This document shows, piece after piece, positions 39,501-52,200 of a stretch of 64,000 nt of DNA (position 1 is the first letter of the stretch; every line of letters starts with the position of its first letter). This DNA comes from Chrysomallon squamiferum. Lineage: Eukaryota; Mollusca; Gastropoda; Neomphalida; Peltospiridae. Position numbers and translations under genes: made by a program. The notes beneath the pieces are model-generated. The model had not been told where the DNA came from, did no database searches, and was given only the letters and a program-made list of their open reading frames with translations. The stretch spans positions 8,856,976 to 8,920,975 of the forward strand of contig CM022665.1 of assembly GCA_012295275.1 (NCBI GenBank). Direction: 5' to 3'.

Positions 39501-39677
39501 TAAATAAAAAAAATAAAAAATGAAATATTTTGTTTATTATTATTACTTTTTTTTTTTTTTTAGGTTGATCCTTCACTGATTGGAGGAATGGTTGTCAACA
39601 TTGGGGACAAATATGTTGATATGTCTATGGCAACAAAAATTAAAACGTACACTAATCTTATCAAAGAAGCAGTTTGA
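33586..39677 (+). CDS. ATP5PO: ATP synthase peripheral stalk subunit OSCP
   Basis: OSCP links the F1 head to the peripheral stalk of mitochondrial ATP synthase. Eight exons join in frame to 210 aa: 33586-33612, 36149-36196, 36637-36747, 37038-37110, 38568-38627, 38866-38978, 39203-39289, 39564-39677. The N-terminus [17 protein letters not shown] is a typical mitochondrial targeting peptide. The body shows the OSCP signatures [23 protein letters not shown] near residue 115, and the C-terminal [20 protein letters not shown]. The first coding exon is only nine codons and is followed by a 2.5-kb intron, the longest in the gene. Intact. Confidence 0.96.
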
Positions 39678-39779
39678 AAATTATTAGGAAACTTCAGAGT
39701 GTTATTGTATATACCTGTGCAAGAAACAGTTGCTGTATCAGCATTGACCAGAAGTGTGTAGATAAAACAGTGTCACAGT

Positions 39780-39785
39780 AATAAA
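39780..39785 (+). terminator. AATAAA polyadenylation signal of ATP5PO
   Basis: Canonical hexamer about 100 bases after the OSCP stop codon. It is followed by the GT-rich stretch TGTACTGTATTGCATGTTTG, a plausible downstream element. Confidence 0.65.
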
Positions 39786-41159
39786 ATATTGTACTGTATT
39801 GCATGTTTGTTTTTCATATCACAGAATTATATATATTTAATTGTATTATATGTTTTGGTTACCCGTTTTGTAGTGATGTTCTGAAGATAAAGAAAGTGTT
39901 AGCCAGTAAGTGGGATTAGTAATAGTATACCAAATTCTGAATAAAGTACTGAGTAGGAACTTTTAAAATGTTTTTGATAAACATGAAAATGTCTAAACAA
40001 CAAACAAAATTACTGGAATATTATTGAGTATGTTAACTCCTTTTGCTGTTATTTGTCTTAGCATATTTCCTATCATCAAATAAGTCTAGTATAATAATTA
40101 ATTTCAAATGACATTTAGAAATGGGGTGTTATTACACTTTACAAATTGAATATAAAATCAGGAAAGTGTATTTAAACTACTGTCACAGGCACATTTTGTT
40201 GCCAGTTCAATATATTGAAAATGTGAAATAGTTTCATACAGTTGTTTTGAAAATGGCATTCGTGTAAAGTACTTGCCACCTAGTTGGGCATAAGATAAGA
40301 AGGTTTCATTTCAAGAGAACATAATTAAGTCAGCTGAAAAATGCAGCATATTGTTTGAAACATTTTAAACAAATTTACATTATTTGTCAAATACCTCAAA
40401 ATTATTCTTAAAATGCATGAGGTCCACATTCTAAAGCTAATTTTGATTTTTGCTTGAATGATCAGCATACAAGTCATGATAGAAGAAGGGATAGACAGTA
40501 TTAAAACATATATGTACACAATACTTTATACATCTCCCTAATATGTCCATATTTTCAAATATTAATCATAATTTAATTATTGTTCTGGTATATGAAATTA
40601 AACTGAATTCAAGTAACTAAAATTATCTGAAAATGGCAGTCATATGGAAAACAATACTTAAAAAAAATATATTTTAAAAATAGCAGTAATTATGTTGGTG
40701 ATTTTAACCATGGTCATACGTTTTACAGCATGAAGTTAAAAAGAATCAAGTGTAATTAATAACTGTTATGCATCTATGTGGTGACATCATGCATAATACT
40801 GTCATTGCCTTAAAAAGTTAATTGCCAGAAAGATTAACCTTTAGATGTAAGCCAAGTATATTTAGGACCTCGGTTTGTCGAATTCCAATTTTGTTCTAAA
40901 CAATAAATAAATAAAAACAATACAATAATTTAATAAAACACGAAACATATACATATTGGTTTTTCTTCTCTAATTATTAATTTGGGATGTTTGAACACGT
41001 TAAATCATATTTCAAAGTTATATTACAAAATAAATGCAGAAAATAATGAGTCGACTCTACGTATGCATAAGTGAGTTCACTGAATTTCAGCATTAAATAT
41101 AAAATTTGGTTCTAGATAGTTTAACAATTACAAAGTGTTAAGGAATGTCTTTGATAATG

Positions 41160-41316
41160 GCAATCGGATTAATTCGTTATTGTCCGCCATGCTATACGAA
41201 AAGGAACGATAAATATCGATTGGTTACCTGCGTTTGACAACGAATATGGAGAACATGACAACGGCAACTGTTTGCTGTATCTATGATGAAAGGGTAACAT
41301 CATAATTTGACGTAAG
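41160..41316 (+). promoter_or_regulatory. Candidate EFCAB6 promoter and 5' non-coding exon
   Basis: The EFCAB6 start exon follows an acceptor AG at 43997-43998 only eight bases before the ATG, so a non-coding exon must lie upstream. The stretch at 41160-41316 is CpG-containing and more GC-rich than its surroundings. It ends in GACGTAAG|GTAAGG, a strong donor. GTTACC and GGCAAC half-sites resembling parts of RFX X-boxes occur, but no full X-box. Position and composition only. Confidence 0.35.
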
Positions 41317-42369
41317 GTAAGGATTAACTTTCCAGTATTACAGTTAGGTGACTTTCGGGTGAAATATATTATATTTAATCTGCCATAAAACTGTAAATTA
41401 TAATTACTATGCACACATTTATGTTAACGGATAAGTACATGTACTGTTACTAATCATATTAGAAGTTTGTAATCTTGGTGGCTTTCTCAGTGCATTATCT
41501 CTTAACCAGAATGATACAAACTTGTAACTGTCAAAATTTTAATCCTAGTGCTTTTGGCCTTATACACTTTTTATATATTTATGTAATAATGAAAATAGGA
41601 TTAATTGTTTATTAACAGTAATACTTTAGTTAATTATGTTAATTACACACGTATGCTTGACACCGTGGTAGATTGAATGGATACTGGTTAGAGTTGTTAA
41701 TTAAAAAAATAAAGAGTTCATTGCGTTCATTTATTGTAACATTTAAGCATTTATTAGACTATTATTCTAGCCAATGCTTTAAAAGTTAGTCATTAGGCCT
41801 ATACATAACTTAATATAAGTGCTATCATTAAAAGACTATTAATACTGATTAATCAGTTACTGAAACATTGCAACAAAACCAACCTTAGCTTCTAATAACA
41901 TATGACAGAAGACCTAAAAAAGCACAAATTAAATATAAATTTAAATTAAAATAACAATAAATAGATAAAAACAATTAAAACAAATAAATAAAAACTTTAG
42001 GGAGACAGTAATGTTTGTCACTTACAATGAAAATACATCAACAATAAAAATGAGAACAAAGTTGAAATACATTTTTAGATTCACAGCAATAAATTTATAT
42101 CTGTGAAACAATGCATTGGATTTGCATGTAGTAATATATTATCTCTCTTATTTCATTGTGTCAAATAACCCTGTAATAATGAATGCAAAATAGGTTTTGA
42201 TTTCTTTTAAGCCTGAAATATATATATATATATATATATGTTTACACGATTCAGTATGATTGCAAAATTATGTTTTGAAAATGTTTATTGACATTCTGCA
42301 TTTTTTGAAACCTGTCTTTTTAAAGACTGTTTGTAAATTAATAACAAAGATCATAGCAATATGATCATT

Positions 42370-43030
42370 CTGTAAGGTGCTGTTTAATTCTTTTCATATA
42401 TGTCACATTCCCTGTTTCTTTTTCACATTCATTGTAATTGCCTGATAATACTTATTTCTGATTGCATGTTCTGTCTGTGTCCATTTATGTTTTTTTGTTT
42501 TTTTTTAACTTTGTTAGTTTTAGCACAGCCCATTCCCACAGGCTAATGCTGGATACCTTGACAGTCATTTATAGATGTGGTTCTGCAATGTCATTTGTTT
42601 TCAGAAATTCATTTTCTGTGTGTAAATACATCTGAAGTATATTTTCTTGATAAAGATGTTAAATTTCATTAGCTTGGTTTTCAGCTGGATTTGTTTGTCT
42701 TTCATGAAGAAAGCAACTCCAATTTTTCTGTATTCTCATTTTGTATTTTTTTCTCTGCCATCACTTTTCTTAATTACACTGCCTATGGATAAATAGGAGT
42801 CTGACAGGATGGTAGTTTTACAATTCTTGGCTTGCTTCTTTAAATGTTTGTTATTATAGACGATGACATAAGTTTCAAAACACTGGTTTCCTTGGGTCTC
42901 TTGTTGACTGTGTGACATGACAATAAGATCATCTACAAAACAGGGTCTTCCAAATGGTGTCCACTGAATACTTATTAATACATAATAAGAATTGACATGA
43001 ATTTCATGATCTCTACAAAACAATACTTAG
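42370..43030 (-). mobile_element. Broken RTE-type non-LTR retrotransposon, reverse transcriptase C-terminal part
   Basis: Minus-strand translation at 42736-43023 gives IQWTPFGRPCFVDDLIVMSHSQ, with FVDD in the place of the catalytic FADD/YADD box of RTE-like reverse transcriptases, then NNKHLK and SIGSVIKKSDG, which match the family's conserved N-x-K-x-L and YLGSVI blocks. Further along (about 42650-42700), IGVAF and QIQLKTKLMKFN fit the following region after a frameshift. Frames are broken repeatedly. It may extend up to about 43430. It is a relic. Confidence 0.6.
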
Positions 43031-43196
43031 TGTTTCTGAATCTTTTGTCCACCACTGTCTACATTATTAACATAATTAACAGTTCCTCACCATAGGTTAT
43101 TTTTGAACAAAAACAAAAACAAAAATTAATTCCTGCAGACCTTCAGCTCCTCTTTTCTAATTTTTTCTCACCTAAATCATGTTTTCTTCCTTCAGT

Positions 43197-43200
<4 letters not shown>

Positions 43201-43232
<32 letters not shown>
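43201..43232. repeat. Poly-T run of 32
   Basis: Uninterrupted T32, possibly linked to the neighbouring minus-strand retroelement relic (it would be A32 on that strand). Confidence 0.95.
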
Positions 43233-43234
<2 letters not shown>

Positions 43235-44006
43235 AGTGATATTTTTCCATTCTATATAGGTCTGAACTTTTGTCTTGGATGCCTTATGGAGAATGTTATT
43301 TAGGTTCAGAGCTTTACCTTTTCAAAAGGGATTACAGGTTTTTCAGAGTCTGCTTTGCTAGGCTTTCCACAATTCATGTGTAGTACTTTTAATAAGATTG
43401 ATGAAGTGTCCGGTCTATTTAAAGTGGTAATATTTTCTGGTATTCATAATTGGTTATATTTCATAAAGTCTTACATAGCTTGGAATCTCATCTTTATGTA
43501 TTTTCATTACAACCTACAATATTAATATTTCCCCCTTTTTCATAAATAATCATTTCTTTTAGTGGAATAACACATACCATTGCTTCTGACACATACACAG
43601 TGACCATTGATACAGACTGTTGACTAATCTACAGGTTTGTGTAAGTTGCTCTTGGCAGTAATATACATATGTATTTCTTTTTCTTAACTCATTTTAAATA
43701 ATCTAATCTTATAACAAATTTATCTTCTTTAATTAAGTGTGTCAAAAAAAAAAAGAAAAGAAAGAAAAGAAAAAGAAAAAGACCTAACACAGCAACATAA
43801 ACTCCACCCAAAAAACAATGCAACAACAGTTAAGAAACATGATCATGGACGATATTTAATTGAAAGTAAATTTATTTATATTTTTAGTTATAATGTAATT
43901 ATACAATTATATTCATTTTACTGTTTATTAAGCTTATTTAATGATTTCTGTAGCAAGTAAGGTTCTAAAAAAACAAAAAATCATAACTTTATTTTCAGAG
44001 ACGAAA

Positions 44007-47000
44007 ATGGCAACAGTAATACCAAGGTTGTTGCCAGACACCCAGGGTGTGCAGTTCACTGCTCGACCAGTTTTGCGCACCAGAGAAAGTTTGATGTCAA
44101 GCAGAAATGACAGATTTGCTTCGATAGGTAACACTGATGTTTAATTATAGAAAAATAAAATTTAATTTAAAATAATAATTTAGAAATTGTCTTATCACAA
44201 CCAAGAAAACAAAATAAAATTAATGCATGTGGAAAAGTACATCACTAAATAAATAATAAAATATAATAGGTGCTGAAATGAAGTATTTATTTATTATTAT
44301 TTTATTTTTTATAATTCAAGGTTCAAGAGAAGGTGCTCATGTTGTTAACCCCAATCTGTCCTCCATTGAAATAGAAGCTCTGCTGAGAGAAAATGTGCAG
44401 GCAAAATATGATCATTTGAAGCAGGTAATCTGAATTTATTTTGAATGTAACAAAATTAATTTGTTCATTTATTTGTTTTTCATCCATTCAATATTTTCAG
44501 TAATATACCGATGATGATAAGCTTTGCAATGCCATTAAAAATCAGTCACACAGTTCTACAGACAGACACACACACATCCTGTATACCATGTATCTTATAT
44601 TTATTTATCAAAATTTACAGATTTTTGATATGGTAACTGCTCTGAATTTTTAAGATAAGCAGCTTGTTGGCTTGCAGACTGATAAGGATAACAGGAAAAG
44701 TGGGTTTACATCAACGCTATAAAAAGTGCATTAATTGTATAGCACCCAAAAAGCTAATTTATTCATGTAAAATCTCTAAGAAATTATCATATTGCTTCTT
44801 ACTAATTCACAAATGTTTTGCCTTTGAATTGTGATTTATATTAATAATTATGAATTTTAAAAATATTTTTAATGTATTAATCCATTTATTATTCTTACCT
44901 TTCTTCCATGCAATAGGCTTTCCAAACATATGATGCTGATCAGAATCAAAGTGTAACTAAGGGAGAATTCAGAAGAGTTTTGGAATCTTTTTGTTTTCCA
45001 ATGACTTCTGAGCAGTTCCAGGCACTTGTAGCAAAGGTAAAAATCTCTGATATACGTGGATTATAAATATATTTATTAATCCATAATGAAAAATGTAATT
45101 TATTATTTAAAATCTAATATATATTTGATTAAATCATAAAAATGTTATAATAATGAGATTAAGATAAAAACAGGTTGAAGTTTCCTTGTCCAAAATTTCA
45201 AAAACCAAAAAGCTCCAGAATCTGAAACCTTCTTTTGAACAGCAGAAATAGTGATATCTTAAAGTTTTCTGATTGTTTTGCATTGACAAACTTTATTTTA
45301 TGCTCAAAATTATTAGAAATATTATTAAAAAATAAGCTATTAATTAATGAGTGATAGATAAAATCATAAAACAAAATTATTTGAATTGAATAAAAAACAA
45401 CAATTTTTTTCAGATCCAGCTCAACCCAAACCAAACAGTTAAATACTCTGACTTTTTAAATAAATTTTCTGGCAAAGATGTCACTCATTCTTACAAAGAC
45501 AAAGTCATGAATGGAAAATTCAAGTAAGATATTACACTATGACATTGATAAAAGTACGGTCACTTCTGAAAATTTATATCTGAAATAGTATTTTTATTTT
45601 TTGGTTTTAGTTGTAAATTTATGAAGTGTGTTAAAGAATGTGATTAATATCAACAAAAACTGAGAAATATAAATTATTCAGTGTAACACATAAATGTGTT
45701 AAGAGAGTCATCACTTAATTTTAGAGATGAACATAATTATTTTGAAACTGAATATGGAATAGTGATCGAAATGTATTTTGAATAAAACTACAAGTGTTTT
45801 GTTTGTTTAATTTCTAAAGATAATTTTCAATACATTACTGTAATACATGTATATAAAATAATTAATAAATACATTATTATGAATGTATCATTTTAGTTCT
45901 CTGCAGCAACCAACATCAAAAGAAACCAATATGGATGTCATTGAAAGAATGCTTCGAGATAAGGTACATTTTCTCAGTTTCAAAATATTAATTTTTGGAT
46001 GACATTGTATAGAAATTAGAATATATACACATATATATTTTTTTTCTTCAAGATTTGCAGTTTTTTAAAATTGTTTCAGAATACATATATTTTAATGGTG
46101 AATGAATTTGATATAAGTTACTTTTAAACCATGATGGTAATTGTTTCAAAACTTGTGTTTAAAATGAATATTAATTTAAAACTTTAAAAATATAACATTT
46201 TGTAGATTGCTGGAAATCTGAAAACAGTTGTAAAAGCTTTCCAGTTATTTGACTACAATATGGATGGCAAAATACAAAGACATGAACTTCGCAGAGTTCT
46301 TGAAAACTACTGTTTTAAGTTCACAGACCAACAATTTGATAAGTAAGAATTCAATATACTCCCATTCACCCAGCCACCAACCCATACACATGCAAACAAA
46401 AACTTGATAATTAATCAGAGAATTGTTGATAGACTGATACATTAAGTTTTATTGGTTAAAAATTTCATTTCTCTTCTCTCACAATGCCAATTTTTAAAAA
46501 CAGAAGATAGATGAAACTTTTTCTCCATAATATATGTTTGTAAAAGATAAAATAACCACAAATAAATTATATCAATAAAGAAACATTTTGTTGAAAATTA
46601 AATAATAATTTTGATAAATTCATTACTTGTAGAATTAAATATCTTGCTTGAAGTTTGTTTCAGCTGATGGTAAATTTTACATTTACCAATAAGTACTGTG
46701 TAAAAATTAAAGAGTGAAATTGTTCATATAATTTGTTGATATATTTATTTCCATTGTTGGTAACATTATTTTCAGTAACATTTTGATTTCCTTTTTTCAA
46801 CAGAGTATGGCAGAGATATGATTTTCACCATACTGGTACTGTGAACTACAGAGAATTCCTACACAGACTTGGAGTCAGTGGACACAAACCTGCATTACCT
46901 GCAGGAGCTCAATCAGGTTTGACAACACCTTGTTAATTTTCATTTTAATATATGGTTTGAAGTAAAAGATATTTTTTAATTATCTTTGCATGTTAATGTT

Positions 47001-49207
47001 CAGAGCACATTTTTGAAAATAAATAGTGAATATTATTAATTAGTAAAAAAAAAAAAAAAAAAAACTTATTAAAATTATCTCCTCTTTTTTGCAGATTAAA
47101 ATAATGTATTTAATGAAAATTAAGCATTTTGCCTGAACCAGAATTAATAGGTATATTTTACACAATAATTTCAGTATTTAATAGTAATTAATGACAAAGA
47201 TTGCCCAATAATGATCACTGAAGATTTAAATATATAAAATTAAATAATGGAATGAGAAAGTTATCAGACTGATTTTTCATTTGCAAGCATTAACATGGCC
47301 CCTGATGACTCAGCAACATACACCCACCAACAGATTTTTGGACAAGAATGTGAAAACACAGCTTAGAAAAGATGAACTTATGTTGCAGGGAATGAACTTC
47401 AACCAGATTGAACAAGAGTTTAGAAAAAGGGTAAAACATTAGTTAGCTGAAGTACTTTGATGTGTACTGTAAGATTTAAAAATTGTCAAAATATGAAATT
47501 TTTATCATCTCACTATAAAGTGTCTTAGTTTGGATAAATAAATGCCAGTTTAAGAAACAGTATGTATTTTTTTTATTATTATAATTATTTTTATGGCAGT
47601 AATAACTCCTGTATGACATAACTTGATTCACTACATATGTATTTTCTCTTCTTTAACTGATTAATTTGTAGCTGTTAGTAAATTACTTTTTTTAATTTAA
47701 AAACATAGCATTCATTTGGATGATTTATTTGTTTTTAACTGAATAAATTAGTACATTTTGTATTTTTCATCATAAATAACTTTGAAAAATTGCTATTACA
47801 AATTTTTTCTTCTTTTTTTCACAGATGCGGGCAAACTACATCAACTTGAAAAAAGTGTTTATGTCCTTTGATACTCATCTTAATGGATTTATATCAATAG
47901 AGGATCTCAAATCTATTCTTACACATTTCACAATCCCCATGTCAGATCAACTGTTTGGACAGCTCATGGAGAGGTATAAATGAGTTTTTAAATTTCTAAT
48001 TAAATTTATAAAATAATATATTATAATGCATTCATTTACTGTGAAAATTAATTTTCACTTCTTGAAAATAAATAAAGTATATTTTGATATTTTAAACTTA
48101 TTATAGCTTTAACATTTTTCTTAAAGTTTTCAAAATTATGGTTTCAGATGTGGTATCAAGGGAACTGGAAGAATCTCCTGGGAAGCATTTTTAGAAAAAT
48201 TTCAAGAGCCAAGAGAAGTGGGAAATGGCCAAACAATACCCATCAAACCAAATCATAAGTAATAATTGAATTATTCATAATCTGATATTTCTCATAATAT
48301 TACTTAATTTATCTCTTACATTTTAAAATATTTATTTCTTACTGTTTATAATGGATGAAAATCATGAGTGTTTGTCCCTCTATTGATGATATTTCGGATT
48401 TCTCTAAAAATGAACAAAATATTTTTTTCCTTGTCAGGTTTTTCCCAATAATGGAAACTCAATCAGTAGTCAAAGCAGACAAAATCTGGATCCAGCTGTA
48501 CAACCATGTCCAAAACAATTACTCTTCTTTTAAACAGGCTTTCCTTGAATTTGATAAGGTAATAAAATTTATTTTCTTTAAGATTTAAAAAATGAAAAAA
48601 AAAAAAAGAAAAAAAACCATTTATAATAGAAACAATAAAAAGTATGTGTAGAAAGAAATTATGGTTGAAATGTACAAAAATAGTTTCTTGGCTTTTGAGA
48701 TTTTAAAAGTAGCAAGATGCAATTGTTTTAAATGGAACTTATTTTCACAAAACAAAACAGTTATTGATATTTGGTCATTACTGAAATGTTTTTGATTTAA
48801 AATTTCAAGTTACTACAGTAAAATAATTAATGTGTATTACTTGTACACAAACAGCTTTATTGCTACTGTTTTGGTTTTCAGTCAGTATGTATTATGATTT
48901 TACTACCCTGATTTGTATTTTCATAATGTAAACATTGAAATGTTAATTAAATATTTTAAAATGTTGTTTTTTGTAGGGTTATTGTAGATACATTAATATT
49001 TGTTAATTGTTTCCTTTTCAGAATCGGGATGGCAAAGTAACAAGAAAAGAATTCAGAAGAATTATAGAAAAGTTTGCTTTTCATCTTGAAGAAGAAGAAT
49101 TCAAGAAACTGATGACATCTCTTGATCCACAACACACAAACAATATATCATATCATGAATTCTTACGCTGCTTTGAAGAAATTGAAACTTTGGTAATAAC
49201 TCCATTC

Positions 49208-49258
<51 letters not shown>

Positions 49259-52200
49259 GATTTATGTTCTTTAGATTGGTTTGAGAATGATACTTTCAAA
49301 ATAAAATATAATTTCTTCTATTTTATTCTGTGTATAGAAAATTTTCTTTCATTTGAACATTTTTAGATATAACGTCTAAGGGAAAACACACATGTGAAAT
49401 AACAGGTTGTAATTTAGTTTGTTTATTAAATTTAGAGTTCATTGATATTATAAACTGTTTTAATTAACAGTGTAGTGGATATGTTCTTTTATCATAATAA
49501 TTATGTTTTTCAATCATTTTAGGAAGGTCACAAGTGGCTAAATTCTGTGCACAGATTCAATGACAAACCTAAGCCAGCCATCTTAGCTTGGGAAACTGTA
49601 AGTAACCTTAGTAATAAATAAATAAATAAATGTAATTTATTTAAATAATTATTATTGTTGTTTCTTCACCTATTTTGCTTAACATTCTCAATCCAGTTAA
49701 AAATTTTCATAAAAGCAAAAGTCAGCTATATGGAATTTCTGACAAAACTTAATTTTGAAATAGCTTCTGGTGATTTACCATTTTTTGCAATGGGTAAATG
49801 ATCCCTGTGTTTGGCCTTATTAAAAAATAAATTTATCCTTCTCATCATCACATTTAATTAATTTTATTATTTGAATTTTTAAACTGTATTTATTTGTCAT
49901 ATTTAAAGTAAAGAAGCCAGAATTTTTTTTTTTTTTTACCTTTTTGTAGATTGAAGAAATTCTACGTGAGAAAATCACAGAAAACTGGAAGTCTTTTGCA
50001 AAAGCAATAATGTTTTTTGACAGAAGAGCAGAGGGCTTAATTTCACTAAAAAATATGAAAAAAGTTATTGATCGACAAATTCTGCCAATATCCAATGAAC
50101 ATTTTGAACAGTGAGTCTTTATTATTATAACCCAGTGATATACATATAGGCTATATAAACTGAAATATCAATAATGTGTCAAAATGTATTAAGAATTCTG
50201 AAGTGTGATTTTAATAATGATAATGAAAGAAGTAATGAATATTTGAATATCTACTCAGTCATTATAGTTTAGTGATTAGGTGTGAAAAAAAATCTGATGC
50301 TGACACAAAACCACCAGCTTTTATATGCACTTCTCTCTTTCCAGAAAAAGAAAAACATATACTACAATCTTTGATAAATTAGTGCAGGGATAATGTCTGG
50401 AACAGAAAAATTGTCATATAGACAATGGAACAAAATAAAATAATGAAATTATATGTGTTCCTGTAAAAACAAAAATTACTACTGTCTGACACAAATATAA
50501 TTTACATGTGTAATGAAGTCATGGTTTTACTTGTGTTTTTTTTTAGTCTGCTGAAGAGGTGTTCAGATTTGCGAGACGGAAAAGTCAGCTATGTGGAATT
50601 TCTGACAAAACTTAATATTGAAATAGCTCCAGGTGATTTAGTTGGTCTAAGCAGACAAATACAAGACAGCAGTGAACAAGCTGAACTACAGAGATTAGAT
50701 GAACATTACAAGAGGTAAACAAAAAATAATAATTTGTTAATATTTGACTTTTTCATGGATTTAGTAATTTAATGTCACAGATTAAAAGCTTTTACATTTG
50801 AATATGTAATTAGTGATTTTTAATTGATTTCATTATTTTCAGTTATTTTCTTTTTTCAAGGTAATTATTTTCAGATTTGTAATATCTTTTTACATTCCAG
50901 TCATTTAAAATAATATAAATACCCAATATGGTTTTCCTTAAATGCTGTTGTATAAATTGAAGAATTTTATTTATTTATTTTTAAAGATCTGAAACATTAG
51001 ACAAACATCTGTCAGGACGATGCAGTCTGATGTCAGCAGATGAAGTTCTCATTCGACTCAAAGACAGAATGCAGCAGCGTAACACAGATTTCAGAAATGC
51101 TTTTCTTACTTATGACAAAAAAAGACGTGGCAAAGTGTCAAAGAGAGTTTTCAGAGAGGTTTTTTAATTCATTCTATTATTTTGTTTATATAGTTGAGTA
51201 CAGTATATATATATATATTTCATATATAAAGACTTACAGCATTTTATACTTTTCTGACAGATTTAGTCTATCAGGATTTCTAAATTAAGTTTTTGTATTA
51301 ATGATATATACAAAAACTGAGAATGATAACCAAAATATCTTTCATGGGTCTTCTATTGTTATACTCTATTATTAGCAAACGTTGATGTCTTCAGGTAATA
51401 AACTAGTCTCAAGGAAATATATGACATGTTTTAAGTTATTTGACAACTCATCATAGATATACTTTAAGAAATCTGAAGTGTAGTTATGAATCATTTATCA
51501 TTAAAAACTTTGTATTCAATTTTGTATATTTGTGCTAAAATATTACAAGAAAAGCAAAATATGCAAGTATGTTTTTTTCTTTTTTTACTTTTGTCCAGGT
51601 GTTGGCTGACTTCAATATCTTGATGACTGATGAACAGTTCAATGTACTGGTTTCAAAATTAGATTTCAGTGGAGGTTATATGGACTACTCAGATTTCATT
51701 TACAGTTTCTTGGGGCCTCCACAGCCTGGAGTAACTGAGGAGATAACTAGAACGGGAAATCACAGAGTAAATCAAATTCGAGGAGATGAATATGGAATGA
51801 GTGCTTTGGAAGTGGAATCAAAACTGAGAGCCAAACTAAGAGAAAACTTTGCTGTAAGTTTCGTTTAAAACACTGCTGGAAATCTATACTGTCACTTAAT
51901 TTGGAAAGAAATCTAGAATTTGTTTCCACTAAATAAAAGTCATTACCTGGTTATCCAGAGTATGATTTAAAGAAACTAATATCTATTATTTGTTTAAAAT
52001 TATCAACTTTTTACAGTTTGTAAATTCTTTTTTTTATCCTTTTATTGAAACTTTTTAAAAATATTTCATTGTGTATTGTAATTTATATATCATTAGAAGT
52101 AAACCTATAAAATCTTAGTGCTTTCATTCGTAATTAATTAATTTTCCAAAATAGATTATAAAATTGCTTATTCACACCTGTGACCTTTGCTTTTTGAATT

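Larger units (their letters stand above)
39786..43998. other. Spacer between ATP5PO and the EFCAB6 start exon
   Basis: No intact gene is seen. It contains the candidate EFCAB6 leader exon near 41160-41316, a decayed retrotransposon on the minus strand, a (TA)n tract at about 42219-42239, poly-T at 43201-43232 and an A/G-rich stretch at about 43746-43780. Confidence 0.55.

Noticed and set aside
43739-43960. Lys/Glu-rich 73-codon frame before EFCAB6
   Set aside because: Starts in an A/G simple repeat and runs into the intron just before the EFCAB6 start exon.
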